Of a stretch of 64,000 nucleotides of DNA, positions 17,743 through 27,154 are shown piece after piece; position 1 is the stretch's first letter; each line of letters begins with the position of its first letter. The stretch comes from Myxococcus llanfairpwllgwyngyllgogerychwyrndrobwllllantysiliogogogochensis (GTDB lineage Bacteria; Myxococcota; Myxococcia; Myxococcales; Myxococcaceae). Where the stretch lies: NCBI RefSeq assembly GCF_006636215.1, contig NZ_VIFM01000018.1, positions 1 through 64,000 on the forward strand, given 5' to 3'. The notes below the pieces were generated by a model. The model saw only the letters and a program-made list of their open reading frames with translations. It was not told the origin of the DNA and did no database searches. The translations under genes and the position numbers were made by a program.

Positions 17743-20700
17743 ATGTCCAGCGACCCTCGACTCAAGGTGTTCCTCTCCGAGGGCGGAGAGGTCTTCAGCG
17801 GCGTCCAACAAGGCCAGTATCTCTGGCAGCCCGACCCGTTCGACGTGGAGACACTCAACGCGCCCGCGCGCCGCGCCTTCAAGCGCCTGCTGGACCGCGC
17901 GACCACCACGCCCGCTCCCGACACGGGCAAGCTCCTGCTCCTGCTCGGCGAGTCGGGCAGCGGAAAGACGCACCTCGTGCGCGCCTTCCGCAATCACGCG
18001 CACGGACAGAAGCGCGGCTTCACCGGCTACATGCCGATGACCGTGGATGCCGCGCACTACGACCGCTACATCCTCTCCAGCCTCATCGACTCACTCGACC
18101 ATCCCTACGACGTGGCTCAGGGCGACGACAGCGGCCTGATGCACCTGTCCAACACCCTGATGGGACAGTGCACCAGCCTCTTCGCCCCGCTCATCGAACA
18201 CGAGCAGAAGATCCTCGAAGACGATGAACTGCACGGCACCGTCCGAGCCGTCGCGGACGAACTGCTCGCGGACCCGCGCTTCCGGAACGTGGAGGTGGAC
18301 CTGCTGCGCGCGCTCATCTACTTCCAGCGCAGGGACCCTCGCATCAACCGCCGCATCTTCAACTGGCTGCGGTGCGAGGAGATCTCGCCCGACGACCGGA
18401 AGGTGATTGGCGAGCTCATCCCCCGCACGTCGGACGATGGTCCCGCGCGCATGGTGGAGCACCTGGGCCGACTCATGGGCGCGCTGGGCCATGCCCTGGT
18501 GCTCTGCGTGGACCAGGTCGAGGACATCAGCGAGTTCGATCAACGCCCACAGTTCGATCAACGTCCCCAGATGGAGAACTCGTTTCGCCGGGCGATGAGC
18601 GCCCTGGCCGCCATCGCGGGCAAGGTGCCTCGGGCCGTGGTCGTCGTCTGCTGCCTCTCTGATTACTGGGAGAAGATGCGGCCCCTGCTCACGCGCTCCA
18701 TGGTCGACCGCATCGAAAACGACCCGGAGCCAGTGACACTGGAGCGCACCGTCTCCGTGAGCACCGCGCGCGACATCGCGGCGCGAAGGCTCCGCTCCCT
18801 CTACGAGCAACGCGCCGTGGCGTTCGACGCCAACACGCCCACCCATCCCATTCCTCCCGAGGGCTTCGAGGAACTTGGCGGAAAGCGGGCCCGTGACGTC
18901 CTGAACGAGTGCCGCCGGTACCGCGAGCGCGCCATCGACCTGCAGCGACTCCCGGAAGCATTCCCTCTCCCCTCCACCAATAGAGTCGCGGGAGGAGACG
19001 CTGTGCAGCCGCCTCCTCGCCCCGTGAGTCTCGACATGGACCAGGCGTGGACGGACTTCCGCGCCGCCTACAAGGAGAAGCTGCCCGAGGACCCCTCCGA
19101 TGTGACCGCGCTGCTCGCCTGGGCCATCGAGATGGGAAGCGAGGAGCTGAACGGCTCGCCCCGCTTCCTGGTGAAGACTCGCAATGGCGACGACCTGCTG
19201 GACGTCGGTGTCCACCCATCGGGAAACAAGCTCATCCTCGCGCTGTGTGAGCGCAGCTCGCGGGGTGGTGGCCTGGGTCGACAGATGGCGGAGGCGCTCA
19301 AGGCCGCGGCCGGCAAGACACCGGTCCTGGTGCGGACCTCCGAGTTCCCCTCCACGACAGGGACCGTGGTGGAAGAGCAACTGGGACGGCTCTTCCGCCA
19401 GGGCGGGCGCCGCGTGGTCCTCGGCGACAGCGACCTGAGAGACCTGTCGGCCCTGCGAGACTTCCGCGCCCAGCACGTGGGGCAGACAACCCTCGCGGAG
19501 TGGAGTCGCACCGCGCGTCCCGTCACGCGACTGAAGTCGATGGGTGACATTCTCGGACTGGAGCGACTCGGGCTTCCGCCTCCGCCTACGGGGCCCGCGC
19601 GGGCCACGCCAGAGGGAGAGCCCGCGAGCCGCGCCACGAAGCACACCGAAGTCCCCCAGTCGCCTGCTCCACCACGCGCCAGGACGGAGAACGGCTTCAT
19701 TCCCAGGCAGACCGTGTTCTTCGATGACTCGGTGACTTCTCCTTTCGGGAGGCCGCTGCTCGACGCCGCGAGCGAAAACACCGCGCCGCCCCCTCGTTCG
19801 GAAGCCACACGTGGCGCCATGGAGGCACGCACCACGAACAAGGCCTCAGCGAGCTCGGCCAGTGCGTCCATCGCACCGCATCCCCCGAGCCAGCCTCCCG
19901 TCTCGATGGAGGATGCCACCGAAATCGCCACACGAAACATGAAGGCGGTGGGTGAGCTGTTGACCGGACACGAGTCCCGTCCGCCCACCCCCGCCGCGAA
20001 GCCTTCTGTTCCAGGAGGGCTCAAGCCGAAGCCTCGCGCCACTCCCTCTTCTGGCACTCCGGTAGCTCGGGTCACCCCCGCCTCCAGCACGACAGGTCCT
20101 CGCGTCTCGCCCACGGCAGTCCCTCCAGTGCCTCGCGAGGTGCTCACAGGCCCCCTGGGAATAGGCGCGTCCGAAGGGCTCCTCACCCAGCCCATCTCCA
20201 TCGACCCCTCCGAGCTGACGCGGCACAGCGCCTTCCTCGGTGGCTCGGGCAGCGGCAAGACGACGCTCGCGCTCAACATCCTGGAGCAGCTCCTGCTGCG
20301 CGGCATCCCCGTCATCCTCGTGGACAGGAAGGGCGACCTCGCCACCTATGCCCGCCCCGAGTCCTGGAACGAGCCACTGGAAGATGTCGTGCTCCAGGAG
20401 CGGCGCCGGCTGCTGCGCGAGCGCGTGGACGTGGCGCTGTACACGCCGGGGCGCTCGGATGGCAGGCCCCTGGCCATTCCCATCGTCCCTCACGGCATGG
20501 AGACACTGCCCGCCGAGGAACGTGAGCAGGGCGTCCAGCAAGCGGCGGATGCCATCGCTGGGATGCTCGACTATCGAACCAGCCCCAATGACAAAGCCGC
20601 GAAGGCCCTGCTCGCCCAGGCCCTCCGCCTGCTGCTGGGTCAGTCGTTCGGCAAGGAAGTCACCCTCGAACTCATCCAGCAGTTCGTCACCTCTCAGGAC

Positions 20701-21435
20701 CCCGCGCTCCTGGAGGCTACGGATGGGATTCCCCAGAAGACCTTCGCGAAGCTCGCCCAGGACCTCAGCGTGCTGCGCATCAACCTGCGCTCGCTGCTGA
20801 CGTCCGGAGGCGAGCGGCTCGACCTGGATGAACTGCTCGGACGCGGCGTGCACGGCATTCCCGGGCGCACGCGACTGAGCATCATCAGCACGAAGTTCCT
20901 GGGGGACAATCCGCGCGTCCTCTTCTGGGTCTCCCAACTCCTGCTGGAGACCCACCGCTGGGCCAGTCAGCACCCCTCGCCCCAGCTTCAGGCCGTGCTC
21001 CTCTTCGACGAGGCGGACCTGTACCTGCCCGCGACGAGCAAGCCCGCGACCAAGGAGCCCATGGAGAGCCTGCTCAAGCGAGCGCGCTCGGCGGGCGTGG
21101 GCATCATGCTCGCCACGCAGAGCCCCGGAGACCTCGACTACAAGTGCCGGGAGAACGTGCGCACCTGGTGCGTGGGGCGGGTGAAGGAAGACAACGCCAT
21201 CCGGAAGGTCAAACCCATGTTCACCGAGGCCCGCGTGGATGCCGAAGCCAGGCTCCCCGGGCAGAAGCCGGGGCAGTTCCATGTGCTGCGCGAAGGCAAG
21301 GTGCAGCAGCTCAAGGCCGACCGCTCCGTCATGCGCACCGACCAGCTCTCCGAGGACGAGATTCTCCGGTTCGCGCGCCAGACACGCGAGCAGCAGGCCA
21401 CGCCAGGTCCATCCAGGCCCACGGGGACGGACTGA
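17743..21435 (+). CDS. Large fused ATPase: N-terminal AAA/STAND-like plus C-terminal HerA/FtsK-like domain
   Basis: The 1,230-residue protein has two P-loops. The first, GESGSGKT (69-76), with a Walker B-like LCVDQVED near 250, resembles AAA/STAND ATPases. Residues about 440-600 form an alpha/beta region with DVGVHPSGNKLILALCE that may be a degenerate nuclease-like or sensor fold. A Pro/Ser/Thr-rich linker runs about 610-815. The second ATPase has GGSGSGKT near 832, LVDRKGDL, Walker B LLFDEADLYLP near 1085 and a sensor LATQSPGDLD, the pattern of HerA/FtsK/VirB4-type DNA pumps. AGGAG precedes the ATG. In-frame duplicated FDQRPQ lies just after the first Walker B. It ends the operon; DNA translocation or loading of the upstream nuclease is inferred. 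Paired AAA and HerA-type ATPases are known from defence systems such as DndFGH, usually as separate proteins. Confidence 0.85.
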   Translation: MSSDPRLKVFLSEGGEVFSGVQQGQYLWQPDPFDVETLNAPARRAFKRLLDRATTTPAPDTGKLLLLLGESGSGKTHLVRAFRNHAHGQKRGFTGYMPMTVDAAHYDRYILSSLIDSLDHPYDVAQGDDSGLMHLSNTLMGQCTSLFAPLIEHEQKILEDDELHGTVRAVADELLADPRFRNVEVDLLRALIYFQRRDPRINRRIFNWLRCEEISPDDRKVIGELIPRTSDDGPARMVEHLGRLMGALGHALVLCVDQVEDISEFDQRPQFDQRPQMENSFRRAMSALAAIAGKVPRAVVVVCCLSDYWEKMRPLLTRSMVDRIENDPEPVTLERTVSVSTARDIAARRLRSLYEQRAVAFDANTPTHPIPPEGFEELGGKRARDVLNECRRYRERAIDLQRLPEAFPLPSTNRVAGGDAVQPPPRPVSLDMDQAWTDFRAAYKEKLPEDPSDVTALLAWAIEMGSEELNGSPRFLVKTRNGDDLLDVGVHPSGNKLILALCERSSRGGGLGRQMAEALKAAAGKTPVLVRTSEFPSTTGTVVEEQLGRLFRQGGRRVVLGDSDLRDLSALRDFRAQHVGQTTLAEWSRTARPVTRLKSMGDILGLERLGLPPPPTGPARATPEGEPASRATKHTEVPQSPAPPRARTENGFIPRQTVFFDDSVTSPFGRPLLDAASENTAPPPRSEATRGAMEARTTNKASASSASASIAPHPPSQPPVSMEDATEIATRNMKAVGELLTGHESRPPTPAAKPSVPGGLKPKPRATPSSGTPVARVTPASSTTGPRVSPTAVPPVPREVLTGPLGIGASEGLLTQPISIDPSELTRHSAFLGGSGSGKTTLALNILEQLLLRGIPVILVDRKGDLATYARPESWNEPLEDVVLQERRRLLRERVDVALYTPGRSDGRPLAIPIVPHGMETLPAEEREQGVQQAADAIAGMLDYRTSPNDKAAKALLAQALRLLLGQSFGKEVTLELIQQFVTSQDPALLEATDGIPQKTFAKLAQDLSVLRINLRSLLTSGGERLDLDELLGRGVHGIPGRTRLSIISTKFLGDNPRVLFWVSQLLLETHRWASQHPSPQLQAVLLFDEADLYLPATSKPATKEPMESLLKRARSAGVGIMLATQSPGDLDYKCRENVRTWCVGRVKEDNAIRKVKPMFTEARVDAEARLPGQKPGQFHVLREGKVQQLKADRSVMRTDQLSEDEILRFARQTREQQATPGPSRPTGTD
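18534..18569 (+). repeat. In-frame 18-bp tandem duplication
   Basis: Two copies of an 18-base unit (18534-18551 and 18552-18569) differ at one or two bases and duplicate the residues FDQRPQ just after the first Walker B motif of the ATPase. It looks like a recent slippage duplication and keeps the frame. Confidence 0.8.
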
Positions 21436-21480
21436 AGTCCCGCGAAGGACTCTCGACTTCCTGCTAGGAAGCGCCCCGGA

Positions 21481-22926
21481 ATGAGCACCCGGCCGCTTCC
21501 ACCTCCGCTGGACCGAGCACGCTTCGACGCGCTCGTGGCCCAGGGCTTCAATCAGGTCCCCGTGGTCCGACGGTTGGAGTCCGGCGCCCTGCGCCCCGTG
21601 GACCTGCTGCGCGCCCTTCCCTCCGGACATCGGTTCCTGCTGGAGAGCACCCGGGTCAGCGAGGAGGGGCGCTATTCCTTCCTGGGCTCGCGGCCGTTCC
21701 TCCGCTTCTCCGCCAAGGGCGACCAGTGCTTCATCAACGACGAGCCCCAGGCGGGCGCGCCACTGGACACCCTCCGCGCGCTGTTCAAGCAGTGGCGGGG
21801 TGTGAGCCTTCCCGGCCTGCCCCTCTTCCTCGGCGGCGCGGTGGGCTTCTTCGCCTACGAGGCCAGTCACTACTTCGAGAAGCTCCCGCGACATCCCCAC
21901 GATGACCTGAAGGTGCCGGACATCGCCTTGTCCTTCGTGGACACCTTCCTCGCGGTGGACCACCTCGAAGGACACCTGCTCGCCATCGCCACGGGCTCCG
22001 ACTGGGTGGACTGCGCGCGACGACTGGACGCACTCGAAGCCCACGTGCATCGAGCCGTCCCCACCGCGCCCCCTTCACCACCGAGCACCTCCACCGTGGA
22101 GCCTCGCTCCAACTTCACGCAGCAGGGCTACCTGGACGCGGTGGAGCGCGTGCGCGAGTACATCCGCGCCGGGGACACGTATCAGGTCAACCTCTCGCAG
22201 CGCCTGGAGGTCGACTTCCCCGGCGACCCGCTCGCGCTCTACGAGACGCTGTCCGCCACGAACCCGGTCCACTTCGCCAGCTACCTCGAAGGCGACGGCT
22301 TCCACGTCGTGAGCGCGTCACCCGAGCGACTGGTCCGCGTGGAGCAGGGCCGCGCCATCACCCGCCCCATCGCCGGCACCCGGCGCAGAGGCACACCCGA
22401 GGAGGACGCTCGCTTCGTCCAGGAGCTGCGCACCAGCGAGAAGGAGCTCGCCGAGCACGCGATGCTCGTGGACCTGGAGCGCAATGACCTGGGCCGCGTC
22501 TGCGCCTACGGCTCCGTCGAAGTGACGAAGCTGATGGAGATCGTCGAGTACGCCCACGTCCTCCACATCGAGTCCGAGGTGACGGGCCAGCTCGCCCCGG
22601 GCATCGAGCCGCTCGACGTGGTGGGCGCGCTGTTCCCCGGTGGGACGATTACCGGCGTGCCGAAGATTCGCACCATGCAGCTCATCACCGAGCTGGAGCC
22701 TCACGCGCGGGGCCTCTACACAGGCTCGCTCGGCTACGTGTCCTTCACCGGCGACCTGGACCTGAACATCGTCATCCGCACGCTGCTCGTGAAGGACGGC
22801 CGAGCCTATGCACAGGTGGGGGGTGGCATCGTCCACGACTCGCAGCCGCGCCAGGAATACAAGGAGACGCTCAACAAGGCGCGCTCACAGCTCCTCGCCC
22901 TCTCCGCGACTCGAGGCGCGCGATGA
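21481..22926 (+). CDS. pabB: Chorismate-utilising enzyme: aminodeoxychorismate synthase component I / anthranilate synthase family
   Basis: The 481-residue protein has the chorismate-binding fold with an N-terminal lobe ([19 protein letters not shown]) and catalytic blocks [31 protein letters not shown] and VGGGIVHDS. The diagnostic motif is PIAGT at residues 296-300. E. coli-type PabB has PIKGT with a catalytic Lys; PIAGT is usual in TrpE and also occurs in part of the PabB family. The next two genes are a glutamine amidotransferase and a class IV aminotransferase like PabC, so folate-type p-aminobenzoate synthesis is favoured by context. The gene overlaps pabA by four bases. Confidence 0.85.
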   Translation: MSTRPLPPPLDRARFDALVAQGFNQVPVVRRLESGALRPVDLLRALPSGHRFLLESTRVSEEGRYSFLGSRPFLRFSAKGDQCFINDEPQAGAPLDTLRALFKQWRGVSLPGLPLFLGGAVGFFAYEASHYFEKLPRHPHDDLKVPDIALSFVDTFLAVDHLEGHLLAIATGSDWVDCARRLDALEAHVHRAVPTAPPSPPSTSTVEPRSNFTQQGYLDAVERVREYIRAGDTYQVNLSQRLEVDFPGDPLALYETLSATNPVHFASYLEGDGFHVVSASPERLVRVEQGRAITRPIAGTRRRGTPEEDARFVQELRTSEKELAEHAMLVDLERNDLGRVCAYGSVEVTKLMEIVEYAHVLHIESEVTGQLAPGIEPLDVVGALFPGGTITGVPKIRTMQLITELEPHARGLYTGSLGYVSFTGDLDLNIVIRTLLVKDGRAYAQVGGGIVHDSQPRQEYKETLNKARSQLLALSATRGAR

Positions 22927-23492
22927 TTCTCCTCATCGACAACTTCGACTCGTTCACCTTCAACCTCGTCCAGGCGCTCGGAGCCCAGGGCGCGCGATTG
23001 AAGGTGGTGCGCAACGACGCCATCACCGTGGCCGACATCGAGTCGCTCCAGCCCGAGCGCATCGTCATCTCTCCGGGCCCGGGCACTCCCGAGGACGCGG
23101 GCATCTCCCTGGACGTCATCCGCGCGTTCGGTGGGCGCGTGCCGTTGCTCGGCGTCTGTCTGGGACACCAGTGTCTCGGGCAGGTGTTCGGCGCGAAAGT
23201 CGTGCGCGCTCCCGTGCCCGTCCACGGCAAGACGGCGGAGGTCGAGCACGCGGAGCAGGGCGTCTTTCACGGGCTCCCCCGCCCCTTCACCGCCGCGCGC
23301 TACCACTCGCTCGTGGTGGAGCGAGAGGGTCTCCCGGACTGCCTGGAGGTGACGGCCTGGCATGAAGGGCTCATCATGGGCATGCGTCACCGCACCCTGC
23401 CCGGGCTGGAGGGCGTGCAGTTCCATCCCGAGTCCTTCCTCACGACGCACGGCCCGCGGCTGCTCGCCAACTTCCTGGCGGCTCGACGCTAA
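22923..23492 (+). CDS. pabA: Glutamine amidotransferase subunit (PabA/TrpG)
   Basis: The 189-residue class I glutamine amidotransferase has the N-terminal [15 protein letters not shown], the oxyanion strand [11 protein letters not shown], nucleophile C79 in [11 protein letters not shown], and the His-Glu pair in VQFHPESF. It releases ammonia from glutamine for the upstream chorismate enzyme, to which it is coupled by a four-base overlap. PabA and TrpG cannot be told apart from sequence alone; it may serve both pathways. Confidence 0.92.
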   Translation: MILLIDNFDSFTFNLVQALGAQGARLKVVRNDAITVADIESLQPERIVISPGPGTPEDAGISLDVIRAFGGRVPLLGVCLGHQCLGQVFGAKVVRAPVPVHGKTAEVEHAEQGVFHGLPRPFTAARYHSLVVEREGLPDCLEVTAWHEGLIMGMRHRTLPGLEGVQFHPESFLTTHGPRLLANFLAARR

Positions 23493-23513
23493 GGCACGAC
23501 GGAGCCCGCACGC

Positions 23514-24338
23514 ATGTCCTCCACGGTGGCGGTGAATGGCGAGGTGAGGCGCTGGGAAGACCTGCCCCTGCACGACTTCGCGCAGGGCTTCTTCTTCGGC
23601 GCGGGCTTCTTCACCACCTTCCGCATCGACGACGGTGTCCCGCTCTTTCTCGCCCGGCATCTGAAGCGCCTCGCCGCGAGCGTCGCGTCCTTCCCCGAAA
23701 CCGTCCGCGCGCCACCGTCCGAGCTGCTCCACCCCGACGCCGTGCGGGAAGTCCTCCGTCGATGCCTGGAGTCAGACTCCGCGCTCGGTCCGCGCTACAC
23801 CGGCATCGGCAAGCTGACCGCGAGCGATGGCCGGCTCCTGCTCACCTTCCGGGCTCCCTCGCCGGACGCCGAGCGACTCCAGCGCGAAGGTCGCGCCGTG
23901 GACACCGTGGAGGCCGGTGCCTACCGCCACGGTGAGCCCATGCCGAACCACAAGGGCCTCTCATACTTCCGCCAGTACTCGCTCATGCAGCGGCTCCCAG
24001 TGCTGGCCAATGACCTGGGGCACGCGTGCGAGCTGCCCACCGCGAACCTCTTCGTGCTCCTGGACGGCGCGCTCGTCACGCCTCCACTGGATGCACCATG
24101 CCTGCCCGGCATCATCCGCGAGGTGCTCCTGGACGCGGGGCACCTCGACGACCTGCCCGTCGTGGAGCGCGCGCTCCCGCTCGCGCGCCTCTCCGAGGCT
24201 CGGGCCTGCGTCTTCACCAACTCCGCGGTGCTGGCCACCGGTGTGTCGAGCCTGCTGGGCCGCGCCCTCCCCGACAGCCTGTCACTGGCGGCGCGAATCC
24301 GGGAGCACGTCCTGGCCATGGCGTCGCGCGAGGGTTGA
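23514..24338 (+). CDS. pabC: Class IV aminotransferase, aminodeoxychorismate lyase-like
   Basis: The 274-residue protein shows the fold-type IV PLP layout: GAGFFTTFRIDDG near the N-terminus, catalytic K147 in NHKGLSYFRQ, ELPTANLFVL and PGIIREVLLD. Length and order match 4-amino-4-deoxychorismate lyase and branched-chain or D-amino-acid aminotransferases. Position directly after pabB and pabA makes the lyase role, giving p-aminobenzoate plus pyruvate, the best guess. The spacing to pabA is 21 bases. Confidence 0.82.
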   Translation: MSSTVAVNGEVRRWEDLPLHDFAQGFFFGAGFFTTFRIDDGVPLFLARHLKRLAASVASFPETVRAPPSELLHPDAVREVLRRCLESDSALGPRYTGIGKLTASDGRLLLTFRAPSPDAERLQREGRAVDTVEAGAYRHGEPMPNHKGLSYFRQYSLMQRLPVLANDLGHACELPTANLFVLLDGALVTPPLDAPCLPGIIREVLLDAGHLDDLPVVERALPLARLSEARACVFTNSAVLATGVSSLLGRALPDSLSLAARIREHVLAMASREG

Positions 24339-24354
24339 GGCAGACTGAGCGGCC

Positions 24355-24936
24355 ATGAGCCGTTCCCTCGTCGTCGTTCACCGCTGGGCAGGACGTCCGA
24401 ACACCGACTTCTATCCCTGGCTCGAGGAACGACTGCGTCAGCCCCCGGCGCCCTTCGACTCCATCGTCACGCTCGACATGCCCGAGCCGGCCGCGCCCAC
24501 CATCGAAGGCTGGGGGTCCGCGCTCACGCAATCCCTGGGGCCGGTGCCTCCACCGTCCACGGTGTTCCTGGGCCACAGCGTGGGCTGTCAGACCATCCTC
24601 CGCTACCTCGCCGCGATGCCCGAGGGACACCGCGTGGAAGGCGCCGTCCTCGTCGCGGGCTGGTTCGAGGTGGACAAGACGTGGGGCTCGCTGCGGCCCT
24701 GGCTCGACACGCCCATCGACTTCGCTCGCGTCCGCGCGGCGATGGGCCACTGCGTCGTGGTCCTCTCGGACGGAGACCCGTTCACCTCCGACTGGCGCCG
24801 CAACCGTCAGCTCTGGGAGGAGCGACTCGGCGCGGAGGTCCTCGTCGTCCCGGGTGGCCGTCACTTCAACAACCCGCGCGAGCCCGCGGTGCTGGAGGCG
24901 CTGCTGTCACGCTTCGGCACGCGCCCCACGCCGTAG
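24355..24936 (+). CDS. RBBP9/YdeN-family serine hydrolase
   Basis: The 193-residue alpha/beta hydrolase has nucleophile S75 in FLGHSVGCQT, an acid in LSDGDPFTS and the catalytic His in GGRHFN, the compact RBBP9/YdeN form. It begins 16 bases after the pabC stop and is probably read through from the same promoter. The natural substrate is unknown for most of the family. Confidence 0.85.
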   Translation: MSRSLVVVHRWAGRPNTDFYPWLEERLRQPPAPFDSIVTLDMPEPAAPTIEGWGSALTQSLGPVPPPSTVFLGHSVGCQTILRYLAAMPEGHRVEGAVLVAGWFEVDKTWGSLRPWLDTPIDFARVRAAMGHCVVVLSDGDPFTSDWRRNRQLWEERLGAEVLVVPGGRHFNNPREPAVLEALLSRFGTRPTP

Positions 24937-24940
24937 GCAC

Positions 24941-25753
24941 TCAGGCCACCTCGGGCGACTCCGGACGAAAGCCCAACCCCTCGGAGACTTCCTCGTCCCG
25001 CAGCGCTCGCCACGTGCTCTCGGCCACGCCCAGCACCACGGTGCCCACGGCCTCGCGGTGCAGCGCGAGCACCGGATGTCCCACGGCCGCCAGCATCCGC
25101 TTCACCTGGTGGTGCCTCCCTTCCGTCAGCGTCAGCTCCACCACGTCGGGCTCGAGCAGCCGAGCCTCCGCCGGACGCGTGAGCCCATCCTCCAGCTCCA
25201 CGCCCTCTCGCAACCGCTGGAGCGCCGCCGCCCCGGGCCGCCCCGACACGCGCGCGACATAACGCTTGGGCAGGTGCGTCTCGGGCGCCGTACCATGCCG
25301 CACGAACCGCTCGTCGTTCGTGAAGAACAACAGGCCCGTGGTGTCCCGGTCCAACCGCCCCACCGCGTACCACTCGAAGCCTCGCAGGGACTCGGGCAGC
25401 ACCGCGCGCAGCCGCTCGAACACCGTGCCCACGCCCTCCGGGTCCGAGCCATGCACCACCGGCCCCGCGGGCTTGTGAAACATCAACACCCGCGTCGACG
25501 CCGCGAGCGAGCACTCCCGCCCATCCACGCGCACCACCCCACCGGGCCGCACCGGCGCGAAGGGCTCCAGCTCCACGCGTCCGTCCACCTCCACCCGTCC
25601 AGCGCGAATGGCCGCCTCCGCCTCGACCCGGGGCAGCACCCCGGCGCGCCCCAGCGCCCGCGTCAGCCAGTCCGAGCGCCCGTCCTCCGACGCCTCCGCC
25701 CCCCTGCGCCGCGCCGCCTCCAGCCACCGGGGCGTCTTGCTCCTTCGCGCCAT
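24941..25753 (-). CDS. 16S/23S rRNA pseudouridine synthase, RsuA/RluB family
   Basis: The 270-residue protein has an N-terminal S4 RNA-binding domain (LGRAGVLPRVEAEAAIRAG, then GRVEVDG) and a catalytic domain with the Asp in VGRLDRDTTGLLFFTND and the EGRHHQVKRMLAAVGHPV loop. It converts a uridine of rRNA to pseudouridine. RsuA and RluB/E/F members cannot be separated here. The ATG at 25753 follows GGGAGGAGG; open frame upstream is non-coding in character. It converges with the RBBP9-like gene with four bases between stops. Confidence 0.92.
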   Translation of the reverse strand: MARRSKTPRWLEAARRRGAEASEDGRSDWLTRALGRAGVLPRVEAEAAIRAGRVEVDGRVELEPFAPVRPGGVVRVDGRECSLAASTRVLMFHKPAGPVVHGSDPEGVGTVFERLRAVLPESLRGFEWYAVGRLDRDTTGLLFFTNDERFVRHGTAPETHLPKRYVARVSGRPGAAALQRLREGVELEDGLTRPAEARLLEPDVVELTLTEGRHHQVKRMLAAVGHPVLALHREAVGTVVLGVAESTWRALRDEEVSEGLGFRPESPEVA

Positions 25754-25902
25754 CCTCTCGCCTCCTCCCTTCGTCACCCCGACATCCCATGTCCACCTTG
25801 GAGAACCAACGAGCACCTTCTCCCGAGGGAGAGGCAGCGGACAGGCGCACGTCACGGCACCGCCATTTGACTCCACCCGGGCGCCTCTGCCATTGCGCCG
25901 CC

Positions 25903-27150
25903 GTGGCCGTCCCTCCCGAAATCGCCGCTTCGCTTCAACATTTCCCGCCGCCCCCGGGGCCTTCCGTCGCCTTCACGCTGCGACTGGCCGAAGCGCTGCA
26001 CCGCTACGGCACCCCCGCGCACCGGCTGGAGGGGCTGATGCAGCGCGTGTCGGAGCGGCTGGGCCTGGAGGGCCGCTTCTTCTCCACCCCCACGTCCCTC
26101 TTCGCGTCCTTCGGGCCTCCTGAAGCACTGCGCACCAGCCTCATCCGCGTGGAGCCTGGGGACATGGACCTGGAGCGGCTCACGCTGCTGGACGTGCTCG
26201 CCGACGACGTCATCCAGGCACGCCTCACGCCCGCCGAGGGCGCCCTGCGCGTGGAGGCCATCCTCGCGCGTCCGCAGCGCTTCGGGCCGGTGCTCCAGGT
26301 CCTCTGCTGGGCACTGGCCGGCGGGGCTGGCGCTCGACTCTTCGGCGGTGGGCTGAAGGAGATGGCGGTGGCGACGGTGAGCAGCCTGCTCATCGGCCTG
26401 TTGAGCGTGGTGACGCAGCGACAGCCCTCCACCGCGCGAGTGCTGGAGCCAGTCGCCGCCATCCTCTCCTCGGCGCTCGCCGTGCTCGCCGCGAGCGTCA
26501 TCGGCCCGCTATCGATTCAGATCGCCACGCTGGCGGGGCTCATCGTCCTCTTGCCCGGCCTGACGCTGACGGTGGCCCTCAACGAGCTGGCCACGCGCCA
26601 CCTCATCTCCGGCACCTCGCGACTCACGGGCGCGGCGGTGGTGTTCCTCCAGCTCGGCTTCGGCGTCGCGCTGGGCAGCCGACTGTCCGAGCTGCTTCCA
26701 CCACCTGTCGCGCCGACGGTCGCCGCGCTGCCCGCATGGACGCAGGCCGCAGCCCTGGCCGTGGCGGGCGTGGCCATTGGTGTGCTGTTCCGCGCGCGCC
26801 CTCGCGACTGGGGCTGGATTGCCGCCGCGGGCACCTTCGCCTTCACCGGCGCGCGACTGGGCTCGGAGTTCCTGGGGCCGCAGCTCGGCGCCTTCGTGGG
26901 CGCGCTGCTCCTGGGCATCGGCGGCAACGCGCTGGCGCGACTGAGGAACAAGCCCTCCGTCACCATCGTCGTGCCGGGACTGATGTTGCTCGTGCCCGGC
27001 AGCGTGGGCTTCCGCAGCCTGTCCTCGCTGCTGGAGCGGGACGTGGTGGCGGGAGTCGACACGGCCTTCAACATGCTGATGGTGGCCGTGGCGCTGGTGG
27101 CGGGCCTCTTGTCCGCCAACGCGCTCGTCCCGCCGCGCAAGGTGCTGTGA
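25903..27150 (+). CDS. ThrE-family threonine/serine exporter-like membrane protein
   Basis: The protein has an N-terminal cytoplasmic domain of about 130 residues (TLRLAEALHRYGTPAHRLE, then the FFSTPTSLFASFG strand region) followed by ten or so hydrophobic helices including PGLTLTVALNELATRHL, TIVVPGLMLLVPGSVGF. This is the fused ThrE layout (DUF1212-like then DUF3815-like). The family exports threonine and serine. The GTG at 25903 gives 415 residues; an ATG at 25789 would add 38 low-quality residues and leave only 35 bases to the divergent gene, so I prefer the later start, with limited certainty. Confidence 0.85.
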   Translation: MAVPPEIAASLQHFPPPPGPSVAFTLRLAEALHRYGTPAHRLEGLMQRVSERLGLEGRFFSTPTSLFASFGPPEALRTSLIRVEPGDMDLERLTLLDVLADDVIQARLTPAEGALRVEAILARPQRFGPVLQVLCWALAGGAGARLFGGGLKEMAVATVSSLLIGLLSVVTQRQPSTARVLEPVAAILSSALAVLAASVIGPLSIQIATLAGLIVLLPGLTLTVALNELATRHLISGTSRLTGAAVVFLQLGFGVALGSRLSELLPPPVAPTVAALPAWTQAAALAVAGVAIGVLFRARPRDWGWIAAAGTFAFTGARLGSEFLGPQLGAFVGALLLGIGGNALARLRNKPSVTIVVPGLMLLVPGSVGFRSLSSLLERDVVAGVDTAFNMLMVAVALVAGLLSANALVPPRKVL

Positions 27151-27154
27151 AGCC

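Noticed and set aside
15468-21435. Assignment to BREX, DISARM or Dnd
   Set aside because: No PglZ, PglX, DrmMI, phospholipase-D or Dnd sulfur-transfer genes are present; ATPase and nuclease layout differ.
19846-22050. 734-codon minus-strand frame across the large ATPase and pabB
   Set aside because: It crosses two genes with clear motifs on the plus strand and itself has no recognisable domain.
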